In this document: in pieces, positions 7,935 through 13,712 of the stretch
Layout: every line of letters begins with the position of its first letter
Numbering within the stretch: position 1 is the stretch's first letter
IMG/VR virus record: IMGVR_UViG_3300048904_000056
Location: 1-22,930 of that record
Length of the DNA stretch: 22,930 nucleotides
Origin: a virus
Direction: 5' to 3' (one strand)
Translations under genes and position numbers: made by a program
The notes under the pieces: model-generated
Told to the model about the DNA's origin: nothing
Database searches by the model: none
Seen by the model: the letters and a program-made list of their open reading frames with translations, nothing else

Positions 7935-7963
7935 TTGACAATCGCTATGATCATCGCTATAAT
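7935..7963 (+). promoter_or_regulatory. Consensus sigma-70 promoter inside the plus-strand group
   Basis: TTGACA (7935-7940) and TATAAT (7958-7963) are both perfect and 17 bases apart. Transcription would begin near 7970, followed by GGAG (7980-7983) and the ATG at 7992. It would drive the four genes 7992-10253 separately from the AAA+ gene and suggests use of unmodified host RNA polymerase, as for early genes. Confidence 0.85.
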
Positions 7964-7991
7964 GATCGCGTCATCAATTGGAGCATCGAAA

Positions 7992-8309
7992 ATGGGAAAA
8001 CGAGTAGGTTACGAATGGTGCGTTGAAGTTTACGAAAACAGCAACACCGATACCGCTGACATTATCGACCATACATTTGACGATTGTCTATCAAATCTTC
8101 CTTGGATTTTGCAAGCGAATGAACTTCACGTTTTAATTCGCACGACTGAAGACGGACATCGTTGTTGGGCATATGTTGACGAAAGTAAGATGCTACCAAA
8201 ATATTTTTCCATACCGGAAGCGGACGGCAAGCATCATGAAACTGCAATTCTGGTGCCCCAACGTTTTCATCGGGAAATCGCGCGCGTAGCTTGTGGATTT
8301 CAATCATGA
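7992..8309 (+). CDS. Conserved-looking phage protein of unknown function
   Basis: A 105-residue acidic protein; I do not recognise a family. It begins GYEWCVEVYEN followed by a TADIIDHTFDD segment, has ELHVLIRTTEDG and WAYVDESKMLPKYF, and ends VPQRFHREIARV. The Y-E-W-x-V-E start and the closing VP-x-R-x-H-x-E-hydrophobic element recur, from memory, in small phage proteins of unknown role. I chose ATG 7992 because GGAG sits eight bases upstream and the consensus promoter ends 28 bases before it. Upstream in-frame starts at 7935 (TTG) and 7947-7963 lie within the promoter itself. Its stop overlaps the next start (ATGA). Confidence 0.65.
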   Translation: MGKRVGYEWCVEVYENSNTDTADIIDHTFDDCLSNLPWILQANELHVLIRTTEDGHRCWAYVDESKMLPKYFSIPEADGKHHETAILVPQRFHREIARVACGFQS

Positions 8310-8734
8310 TTGAATGGACATACAGTGACGGCGGGCGCGAACGCGCGGGCTTCAAAGGTGAAACTGGCGATTGCGTAACACGCGCAATCGCTATCGCAAC
8401 ACGTAAGTCATATCGTGAAATTTATGACGACTTAAACCAACTTGCCAAACGCGAACGAACCGGCACAAAGAAAAGCGGTGTTTCGTCCGCACGCACCGGT
8501 GTTTATCGAACCACCTATCAGAAATATCTTTTGTCACTTGGATGGAAATGGAAACCAACAATGATGATCGGAAGCGGATGCAAGGTTCACTTGCGAACCG
8601 ACGAACTTCCGAAAGGTCGCATCATAGTTTCGTTGTCACGTCATTTAGCTTGCGTGATTGACGGTGTTCTATACGATACACATGATTGCAGCCGCGACGG
8701 CACCCGTTGCGTTTACGGGTACTATTACAAGTGA
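8306..8734 (+). CDS. Papain-like (C39-like) fold protein of unknown role
   Basis: A 142-residue protein. ETGDCVTRAIAIAT (Cys23 at the N-terminus of a helix), SLSRHLACVIDG (His113, Asp119) and YDTHDCSR (Asp124) give the Cys-His-Asp order of papain-like and C39-like peptidases. The pattern DGG-R...AG-F-KG-TGDC and the C-terminus RDGTRCVYGYY recur in small phage proteins, from memory, without known function. It overlaps both neighbours by four bases (ATGA at 8306, GTGA at 8731), so it is coupled to the unknown gene before it and the VWA gene after it. It could be an active peptidase or transferase or an inactive fold; nothing here shows its substrate. Confidence 0.65.
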   Translation: MIEWTYSDGGRERAGFKGETGDCVTRAIAIATRKSYREIYDDLNQLAKRERTGTKKSGVSSARTGVYRTTYQKYLLSLGWKWKPTMMIGSGCKVHLRTDELPKGRIIVSLSRHLACVIDGVLYDTHDCSRDGTRCVYGYYYK

Positions 8735-9906
8735 TCATTATTAGCGGCAGAACGTTTGACCACCGCGAACGCCTGAAGAAATTAGGCGCGCGGTGGGATG
8801 CCGACGACAAGACTTGGATGTTGGATTACGCGAACGATGCAGATATGCGCGAATTGCGTTTGATGCCCGGCGTTCAAATCAAAGAAAACAAACCGTCACC
8901 GCCAAAACCAAAACGGCTAGGAACACAAGTACCTGAAGAATTCATAGATCGCTTCTTTGGAAGCGATGAAAGAATAATTCACGGAACTGCAAAGCCTGAT
9001 ATTCACGGCGACGACAAGACTTATCTGAATTATTTTGCACCACAAAACCCAATCGCATATTTTGGTTTTTCCAGTCTGCCGCAACTTGTTCGATATGTTG
9101 AAAACATTCCTGACAAGATCGCACAAGAATGTGCAGATGGAAGAAACGGCGGTTGGGAAATCGGCACCTATGAAACAAGTTGGTCTGGAACAGAAAACAT
9201 GCATCGCGCGATTGATATTGCGCGCAACGGGTGGCCCAAGGGTGTTGATCTGGCATCTGACATCACTGCACACCTACTTGGACGCCACGCTAAACAACGT
9301 CGCCGGAAATATTCGTTGACCGGTGGTGCTGTGTCAGTCGGTCGGCTACTCGCTAACAATCCTGTTCACATGATATCACGACCGAAACAGCCACGATCAA
9401 AAGCAATCACATTGTTTGTTGATGCTGGAATGTCGTCTTCCATCAAGGCCGATCACGCAATTATCCGCACAGCAATGGTTGCTTCAGTGGTGGATATTTT
9501 GGAAATGAACGGCTATAGCTGCGAAGTCATTGCAACGTTTATTAGTGGATCGGCAACCGGCAAGCCGATCATGCAGATGGTAACAACGCTTAAATCAGCC
9601 GGTGAACCTCTTAATTTGAATGATCTGGTATTTGCACTTGGTCATCCATCATATCTTAGACGAATGTTGTTTGCTGTAGCTGCCACTAATGCACGACTTC
9701 GTTCATATTGGCGAACCATGGGAACACCGCAAGCCGTATTCACGAACGATCACCCGACAAAAACAAACGAACTATTCGTTGACAAAATCCATCATGAACT
9801 TAGACAACTTGTCGTTGGTGATACCGATATTGAAAAAGCTTTTTCAATATGGAAACTGACAGTTCGCGACAAACTGCCGATTACTCTAAACGAGGAACAA
9901 CCATGA
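8731..9906 (+). CDS. CobT/VWA-like protein with N-terminal DUF5710-type domain (DUF7192-like)
   Basis: A 391-residue protein. Residues 4-35 (SGRTFDHRERLKKLGARWDADDKTW) match the short DUF5710-type module with K-x-LGARWD...K-x-W. Residues 150-215 (ENMHRAIDIARNGWPKG, then GGAVSVGRLLANNPVHMI) and the core from residue 225 (AITLFVDAGMSSS, then SVVDILEMNGYSCEVIA) resemble a von Willebrand A fold. The metal site is degenerate: DxSxS becomes Asp231-Ala-Gly-Met-Ser235. From memory this fits the phage family DUF7192. It is the likely partner of the AAA+ ATPase. I chose GTG 8731 because it overlaps the previous stop as GTGA; the open frame upstream reads through the neighbouring gene. Confidence 0.7.
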   Translation: MIIISGRTFDHRERLKKLGARWDADDKTWMLDYANDADMRELRLMPGVQIKENKPSPPKPKRLGTQVPEEFIDRFFGSDERIIHGTAKPDIHGDDKTYLNYFAPQNPIAYFGFSSLPQLVRYVENIPDKIAQECADGRNGGWEIGTYETSWSGTENMHRAIDIARNGWPKGVDLASDITAHLLGRHAKQRRRKYSLTGGAVSVGRLLANNPVHMISRPKQPRSKAITLFVDAGMSSSIKADHAIIRTAMVASVVDILEMNGYSCEVIATFISGSATGKPIMQMVTTLKSAGEPLNLNDLVFALGHPSYLRRMLFAVAATNARLRSYWRTMGTPQAVFTNDHPTKTNELFVDKIHHELRQLVVGDTDIEKAFSIWKLTVRDKLPITLNEEQP

Positions 9907-10253
9907 AACTGCTAAGACGAATTATGGACGCGATTTCGGGCGAACCTGATTTGTACGCTCAAACCGATCTTACCAATCACCGTTTAGATATGGATTGGTG
10001 GATAGCTGCCCTTGGTGAAAACAAAAAAATGCCTCGCGTTGGTGATGTTATTATTAAAGTAACATCCTGTGGAATGGGAATGACTGTATTCCGCGATGAA
10101 CGTTTTCGCGTAATCGGGCTGGCGGACCGTCCGGGCGAAGTCCGAGCTATTTGGCGAACACCGGATAATGTGTGTGCCAGAACCGAAACACTTCACATCT
10201 TCAATATGCGACCGCATACTGAATTATATCGCACTTGGTTCTTGATTGATTAG
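9903..10253 (+). CDS. Unknown protein, last gene of the AAA+/VWA group
   Basis: A 116-residue protein with no family I recognise. Its ATG at 9903 overlaps the VWA stop (ATGA) and has GAGG six bases upstream. Visible elements are a basic N-terminal helix (KLLRRIMDAI), an aromatic stretch MDWWIAALGENKKMPRVGDVIIKV, then beta-rich segments TVFRDERFRVIGLADRPGEVRAIWRT, and an end rich in His/Met/Trp. The segment from about residue 45 to 95 reads like a small SH3-like beta barrel (R-V-G-D-x-I followed by strands), but this is only a guess. It ends tail to tail with the MuF-like gene, the stop codons overlapping. Confidence 0.6.
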   Translation: MKLLRRIMDAISGEPDLYAQTDLTNHRLDMDWWIAALGENKKMPRVGDVIIKVTSCGMGMTVFRDERFRVIGLADRPGEVRAIWRTPDNVCARTETLHIFNMRPHTELYRTWFLID

Positions 10254-11275
10254 TCAATATCCGCAAGCCAATCGACTTTGAAACGGGATTTGCAGCGGCA
10301 GTTGATTACTTCACCTGCCGCCGCTCCTAACGATACATCGCCCGGAAACATCAAACGTGATCCATCGGGGGCAATAAACGGTTCATCGATGTTGACGGTT
10401 TGACCTTCCATATCAGCATGATCATCGCGAACGCGATCATCCCCGGCTGTATCCCAAACCTTGCCGACATTCTTACTTGCTGTCGCTCCCATGTCGATTG
10501 CCTGTTTATAGGCTTCATATTCTGATCGATTGAGTGATTGAATTGTTTCCGTTCGCGCGACGGTTTCACCGCGAAGCTTCAAGAGATTGTCTTTATACCG
10601 ATTGATCAGCTTTGTGATTGTGCTTTGATCCAAATTTGTATTGGTATCAATTGCACGTTGAACGATACTGTCAAAGCGACGATCACGACGAACGCGATTG
10701 AAGTAGCGAGGATCAAGGTTCTGCAAGTCAAAAGTTGCGTTTCTTACCCACAATTCTTGCGGTTGGTTCAACCCGATAATCCCGCCCGTCCGATTGCCGG
10801 TTGCCGGATCAATATAACCAACGATGCTTAAGGCCGTATCGCGCGGATTATTTCCTGTTTGTAGCCCGATGGTCATCAGGTTGCGAACATTCACGCGAAT
10901 ATCTTCACCGATGTTTGTAATCAGTGTGCCTGATTGTTGTTTGATCCAATTTTCTGCGCGAACGTTCCGAACATCGAAACGAAAGATCGTTCGACCATCA
11001 GGCGTATTTAGTACCTTGGGAAACGTCGAACCTGTAGCGTCACCGCCTTGTTCAAAGATGTTTTCAATTGCCCGTGTGATCGGGCGCATTGCTGCATCTG
11101 AAAAACCAAGAGTGCGAAACGCGCGTTCGTAATCTTGTTGTTCGATAGCTTTGATCAAATCCTTCAGGATTACATTGTTGGTGATACCTTGAACAGCGAC
11201 AAAAAATGCATCGCGCAAGACCGGCTGAAGCTTTTCAATCAGCGCATCTAAAATCTGTCGCGATGACTTCGCCAT
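10250..11275 (-). CDS. MuF / SPP1 gp7-like minor head protein
   Basis: A 341-residue head morphogenesis protein. The C-terminal Mu F-like region is clear: GETVARTETIQSLNRSEYEA, then VWDTAGDDRVRDDHADMEGQTV, and INCRCKSRF at the end, the usual Cys-containing terminus of this family. The N-terminal 200 residues are helical. Such proteins bind the portal inside the head and may be ejected with DNA. Unusually, the gene lies about 5 kb from the portal gene, on the neck side. It overlaps its upstream neighbour by one base (TAATG) with AGGGG five bases before the ATG, and its stop overlaps that of the plus-strand gene at 9903-10253. Confidence 0.85.
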   Translation of the reverse strand: MAKSSRQILDALIEKLQPVLRDAFFVAVQGITNNVILKDLIKAIEQQDYERAFRTLGFSDAAMRPITRAIENIFEQGGDATGSTFPKVLNTPDGRTIFRFDVRNVRAENWIKQQSGTLITNIGEDIRVNVRNLMTIGLQTGNNPRDTALSIVGYIDPATGNRTGGIIGLNQPQELWVRNATFDLQNLDPRYFNRVRRDRRFDSIVQRAIDTNTNLDQSTITKLINRYKDNLLKLRGETVARTETIQSLNRSEYEAYKQAIDMGATASKNVGKVWDTAGDDRVRDDHADMEGQTVNIDEPFIAPDGSRLMFPGDVSLGAAAGEVINCRCKSRFKVDWLADID

Positions 11276-11640
11276 TACTGCCCCTTGTGAACAACATAAA
11301 TAAACGCGGACGGCGTACCGGCTTCAGGAACTTGGAATATCCCCAAAATCTTATACTGATTGCCATCAATGATCATATGACCGTTCATGTCAGGGATAAA
11401 GCGAGGATCAACCGCCGCTGTGACCTGTTTATCAGATACAACAGCAAGGCCGCTATCCACAAACTTTTTTGATACGCCTTTGGCGACAGCGCCAACCAAC
11501 GTATAAACCGTTAATGTCGGTGCCCCCGGATCATCGACCGGCCCATTTCCGGGGATGCTTTTAACATAGGAAATAATTCCCTGATTGAATTCTGTTAACA
11601 GACCGGTGGCGATCTGCTGCATTTCGTCATAGAAGCCCAT
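11275..11640 (-). CDS. Neck / head-closure-like protein
   Basis: A 121-residue protein upstream of the MuF-like gene and downstream of the adaptor, the place of head-closure or stopper proteins. The N-terminus MGFYDEMQQIATGLLTEFNQ is an amphipathic helix seen in small head-tail joining proteins. The rest is strand-rich (TLTVYTLVGAVAKGV, HMIIDGNQYKILGIFQVPEAG, AFIYVVHKG), which fits the small beta barrel of stoppers such as SPP1 gp16 or HK97 gp7-like proteins. The ATG has GGGGTG seven bases upstream. The call is by position and predicted fold only. Confidence 0.6.
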   Translation of the reverse strand: MGFYDEMQQIATGLLTEFNQGIISYVKSIPGNGPVDDPGAPTLTVYTLVGAVAKGVSKKFVDSGLAVVSDKQVTAAVDPRFIPDMNGHMIIDGNQYKILGIFQVPEAGTPSAFIYVVHKGQ

Positions 11641-11668
11641 ATTTTTGCACCCCGGATGAATTTTTTAC

Positions 11669-11697
11669 TTGACGACCATCAGGAACAAACTTAAACC
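11669..11697 (+). promoter_or_regulatory. Possible promoter for the isolated plus-strand gene
   Basis: TTGACG (11669-11674) fits 5 of 6 bases of the -35 box; 17 bases on lies TAAACC (11692-11697), a poor -10 box. A promoter is expected here because the gene at 11750 is alone on its strand and has its own terminator, but the exact site is uncertain. Confidence 0.35.
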
Positions 11698-11703
11698 ATC
11701 ACC

Positions 11704-11724
11704 GTTCAATTATCCACAGTGAAC
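11704..11724 (+). promoter_or_regulatory. Perfect DnaA box within a small inverted repeat
   Basis: TTATCCACA (11710-11718) is an exact match to the DnaA box consensus. It is flanked by GTTCA (11704-11708) and TGAAC (11720-11724), so the box sits between the arms of an inverted repeat. It lies in the 5' leader of the gene at 11750, between the candidate promoter and the ribosome site, so bound DnaA could block or time its transcription. Confidence 0.55.
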
Positions 11725-11749
11725 GTCAACAACCAAGAGAGGTAATACC

Positions 11750-12148
11750 ATGGCAACCCCTGCCGCCACCACCAAAGCCAAGAACGCCCCGCGTGTTGCG
11801 CCTGTCATCACCCCGATCAGCGCCGCACTTACCATGCCGGAACGTGCGAGCAATCGCGGATCGAAGACCATCTATCCTTTCGAACAGCTTCAGGTCGGAC
11901 AGTCGTTTGGCGTGAAGAACAAGAAAGCCGAAAACATGACTTCGATTATCAGCAACCAGAACCGGAAGACGTATCCGGTGAAGGATGCGAGCGGCGCAAT
12001 CGTGATGAAGCCGATCAAAGACGCCGCTGGTGCCGTCATCGGGCAGTCTGCCGATCCTGAAACGTTTTCGAAGCGTTTCTTCGCGGTCGATGTGGACGCC
12101 AAGAAAGACCCTGACGGCGCGACCGTTCGTGTTTGGCGGGAACAGTAA
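11750..12148 (+). CDS. Isolated plus-strand gene of unknown function
   Basis: A 132-residue protein in a single-gene unit with its own leader, a strong ribosome site (GAGAGG) and a strong terminator. The first 40 residues are Ala/Pro/Thr-rich with several Lys and probably disordered. The folded part begins at YPFEQLQVGQSFGVKNKKAENM, continues with SIISNQNRKTYPV and closes with SKRFFAVDVDAKKDPDGATVRVWREQ. The pattern Y-P-F-x-x-hydrophobic-x-V-G-x-S-F, ending with a Phe-containing strand and V-W-R, recurs from memory in small phage proteins without known role. Codon choice is GC-rich like the coat gene, suggesting high expression. It is not clearly structural, because it lies antisense to the late block. 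Confidence 0.7.
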   Translation: MATPAATTKAKNAPRVAPVITPISAALTMPERASNRGSKTIYPFEQLQVGQSFGVKNKKAENMTSIISNQNRKTYPVKDASGAIVMKPIKDAAGAVIGQSADPETFSKRFFAVDVDAKKDPDGATVRVWREQ

Positions 12149-12186
12149 GTCACTCACTGGAACGCCCTCCGATTGGGTGACTTGCG

Positions 12187-12216
12187 AAAGGCCGGGAGAA
12201 ATCCCGGCCTTTTTAT
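12187..12216 (+). terminator. Strong rho-independent terminator
   Basis: GGCCGGGA (12190-12197), loop GAAA, TCCCGGCC (12202-12209), then TTTTTATT; three A-T pairs extend the stem. It ends the single-gene unit 11750-12148 and touches the stop codon of the oppositely oriented adaptor gene at 12216. Confidence 0.95.
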
Positions 12217-12710
12217 TATCGACACACTGCACCAGACAATGACGCCACATTCATGGCCCGGCTTAAGATCGGCGCAAGAGCCGCATCAATCGCCGGGAAT
12301 TGCGTCTGAAAATCATACGCCGAACCATCGTTGTACGTGACAGACACAGCGCCGGAAACAGCGGCTTGTTTGTACTTCGACGGTGTATAGTCCTTGAAGA
12401 ATACACCCGGCGTTTGTAACTGACGATATGCGGCTTCATACGCGGCGTTGATCAATTCACGCGGCGGAACGTCGGAAGGAATTGCATAGCCATAAACGTC
12501 TTGCACACCAACGCGCGGCCATTCACGTACCTGATCACGATTGCCAGTCTTCCAACCGCCGAAACGTTTCAAGTAAGCACCATCCAGCCACACCGCAGCA
12601 ACTAACAATGCTGCATCAACTGCATTTGTATCAAAGACACTGACATCAACACCACGTTGCTGCCAATACGCCGCAAAGCCTTCTGCATCGCCGTACACCG
12701 GATCAGGCAT
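12216..12710 (-). CDS. Head-tail adaptor (DnaT-like / HK97 gp6-type connector)
   Basis: A 164-residue protein of the family often mislabelled DnaT-like ssDNA-binding protein. Recognisable elements are YWQQRGVDV near the start, the helix AALLVAAVWLDGAYLKRFGGWKT, WPRVGVQDVYGYAIPSDVPPRELINAAYEAAYRQL, and a Tyr/Lys-rich tail. The W-x-D-G-x-Y-x-x-R-F-x-G and P-R-x-G-x-x-D elements identify the group. These proteins form a ring under the portal and start the neck. The ATG has AGGGGA six bases upstream. A terminator-like hairpin separates it from the gene before it. Confidence 0.8.
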   Translation of the reverse strand: MPDPVYGDAEGFAAYWQQRGVDVSVFDTNAVDAALLVAAVWLDGAYLKRFGGWKTGNRDQVREWPRVGVQDVYGYAIPSDVPPRELINAAYEAAYRQLQTPGVFFKDYTPSKYKQAAVSGAVSVTYNDGSAYDFQTQFPAIDAALAPILSRAMNVASLSGAVCR

Positions 12711-12726
12711 GTTCTATCCCCTTATG

Positions 12727-12760
12727 TGAAAACCCGCCACAGCAAGGCCGTAGCGGGTTT
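12727..12760 (-). terminator. Probable minus-strand terminator
   Basis: AAACCCGCCAC (12730-12740) and GTAGCGGGTTT (12750-12760) form an 11-bp stem with a 9-base loop. The one non-Watson-Crick position is a G-U pair only in the minus-strand RNA, which supports that direction. It is followed on the minus strand by a run of four T (counting the stem end). Confidence 0.65.
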
Positions 12761-12783
12761 GATAGCATGTTCGTTGCCAACAG

Positions 12784-13119
12784 TTAAGCGGAAGGCGGCG
12801 TATTCAACGCAACAATTGCTTCCCATGCATCTTTGTTCGAAGCGTAGCCGGATGCTTCGATGTTCGGATGCACGACAGCTTCGCCATTGGTGCTATTGAC
12901 CACAAAGAACTTGTTTTTCTTTTCCAGCACACCGTAAACCGGTGCCGGTGAATGTTCGATGGTCGGGGTGGTCACCGTTGCTGCAACGGGTGCTGGTGCC
13001 GGGGTAGGTACAGCATCAGCAATGACAGCGCCGTGAATTTCCGGGTTGTGATCTTCAACGTTAATGCGGACGGGGCCATTTGGTGTGTTGATGGTGACTG
13101 TCTTACATGCATCGCTCAT
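12784..13119 (-). CDS. Small head-region protein of unknown function
   Basis: A 111-residue protein in three parts: residues 1-30 with TINTPNGPVRINVEDHNPEIH, a Pro/Ala/Thr/Val-rich linker of about 25 residues, and a C-terminal domain (about 58-105) with KNKFFVVNSTNGEAVVHPNIEASGYASNKDAWEAI. Similar N-terminal N-x-x-G-P-V-R-I-N elements occur, from memory, in small proteins encoded beside phage capsid genes. The linker between two short modules would suit a decoration or anchoring protein, but I do not recognise a family. AGGAGA lies upstream of the ATG, and the gene begins 11 bases after the membrane-coiled-coil gene. Confidence 0.6.
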   Translation of the reverse strand: MSDACKTVTINTPNGPVRINVEDHNPEIHGAVIADAVPTPAPAPVAATVTTPTIEHSPAPVYGVLEKKNKFFVVNSTNGEAVVHPNIEASGYASNKDAWEAIVALNTPPSA

Positions 13120-13130
13120 TGTGTTTTCTC

Positions 13131-13610
13131 CTAGTTGGCTGGTGATGGTCTTTGCGCGTTGTGCTGTCGCGCGGCTTCTATGGCTTGCGCCATTTCGTCA
13201 AGCGTCTTTTCGACACGCTCAAATCCCTCGCGCATGTCGTTTTTGATTTCTTGGTTCGCGTCTTTCACGTCGCGTTTCAAGTCATCAGTTGCGCGGTAAA
13301 AACTATCCTGAAGCATGTACTTGCCAAGTTCTTTCGCCATTTCTAGGCGGAATTCAAGAACTGCTGTCTGTATAAGATGGATGTTCGATTTGATCGCATC
13401 CAATCCTAATCGTTGTGTTTCTTCGATGCTGGAAATCTTTGCAGCAAATTCCATTCGCAGTGTTGCAATATCGGCAAGTTGTTTTTGTTCGATTGCTGAA
13501 AAACGCGATGAATATTTCATCCCGCCGCCGAACACCTTATCGATCACAAAATTGGCCGCAAGAAAACACACGCTAACAACTGCGATTGTGGTTGCGTCCA
13601 CTTGAAACAT
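13131..13610 (-). CDS. Membrane-anchored coiled-coil protein
   Basis: A 159-residue protein with one N-terminal transmembrane segment (TTIAVVSVCFLAANFVI, residues 7-23), a short Gly-rich turn, and then about 120 residues of charged, heptad-like helix (for example LRMEFAAKISSIEETQRLGLDAI and LKRDVKDANQEIKNDMREGFERVEKTLDEM). No family is recognised. Proteins with this layout beside capsid genes include small membrane tethers and spanin- or holin-like proteins, but the length and absence of a second membrane segment argue against a classical holin. It follows a terminator after the coat gene, so it should be less abundant than coat. The ribosome site is weak. Confidence 0.6.
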   Translation of the reverse strand: MFQVDATTIAVVSVCFLAANFVIDKVFGGGMKYSSRFSAIEQKQLADIATLRMEFAAKISSIEETQRLGLDAIKSNIHLIQTAVLEFRLEMAKELGKYMLQDSFYRATDDLKRDVKDANQEIKNDMREGFERVEKTLDEMAQAIEAARQHNAQRPSPAN

Positions 13611-13639
13611 GATGTTGTTCGCCCGGTTGTTTGGCTAAG

Positions 13640-13677
13640 AAAAAGGGGCGGGACTGTAATATAACAATCCCGCCCCT
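13640..13677 (-). terminator. Terminator after the coat gene
   Basis: AGGGGCGGGA (13644-13653) and TCCCGCCCCT (13668-13677) form a perfect 10-bp stem with a 14-base loop, followed on the minus strand by TTTTTC. It lies 36 bases after the coat stop. The T/A bases on the other side make it partly bidirectional. Confidence 0.9.
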
Positions 13678-13712
13678 ATTTTGTTCGACCAGTCAGGGAG
13701 GTTTAAGACCGA

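Noticed and set aside
7935-7991. Hydrophobic N-terminal extension of the gene at 7992 as another leader
   Set aside because: It is in frame and rich in Ile/Ala/Met, but its starts lie on or before the -10 box of the consensus promoter and lack ribosome sites.
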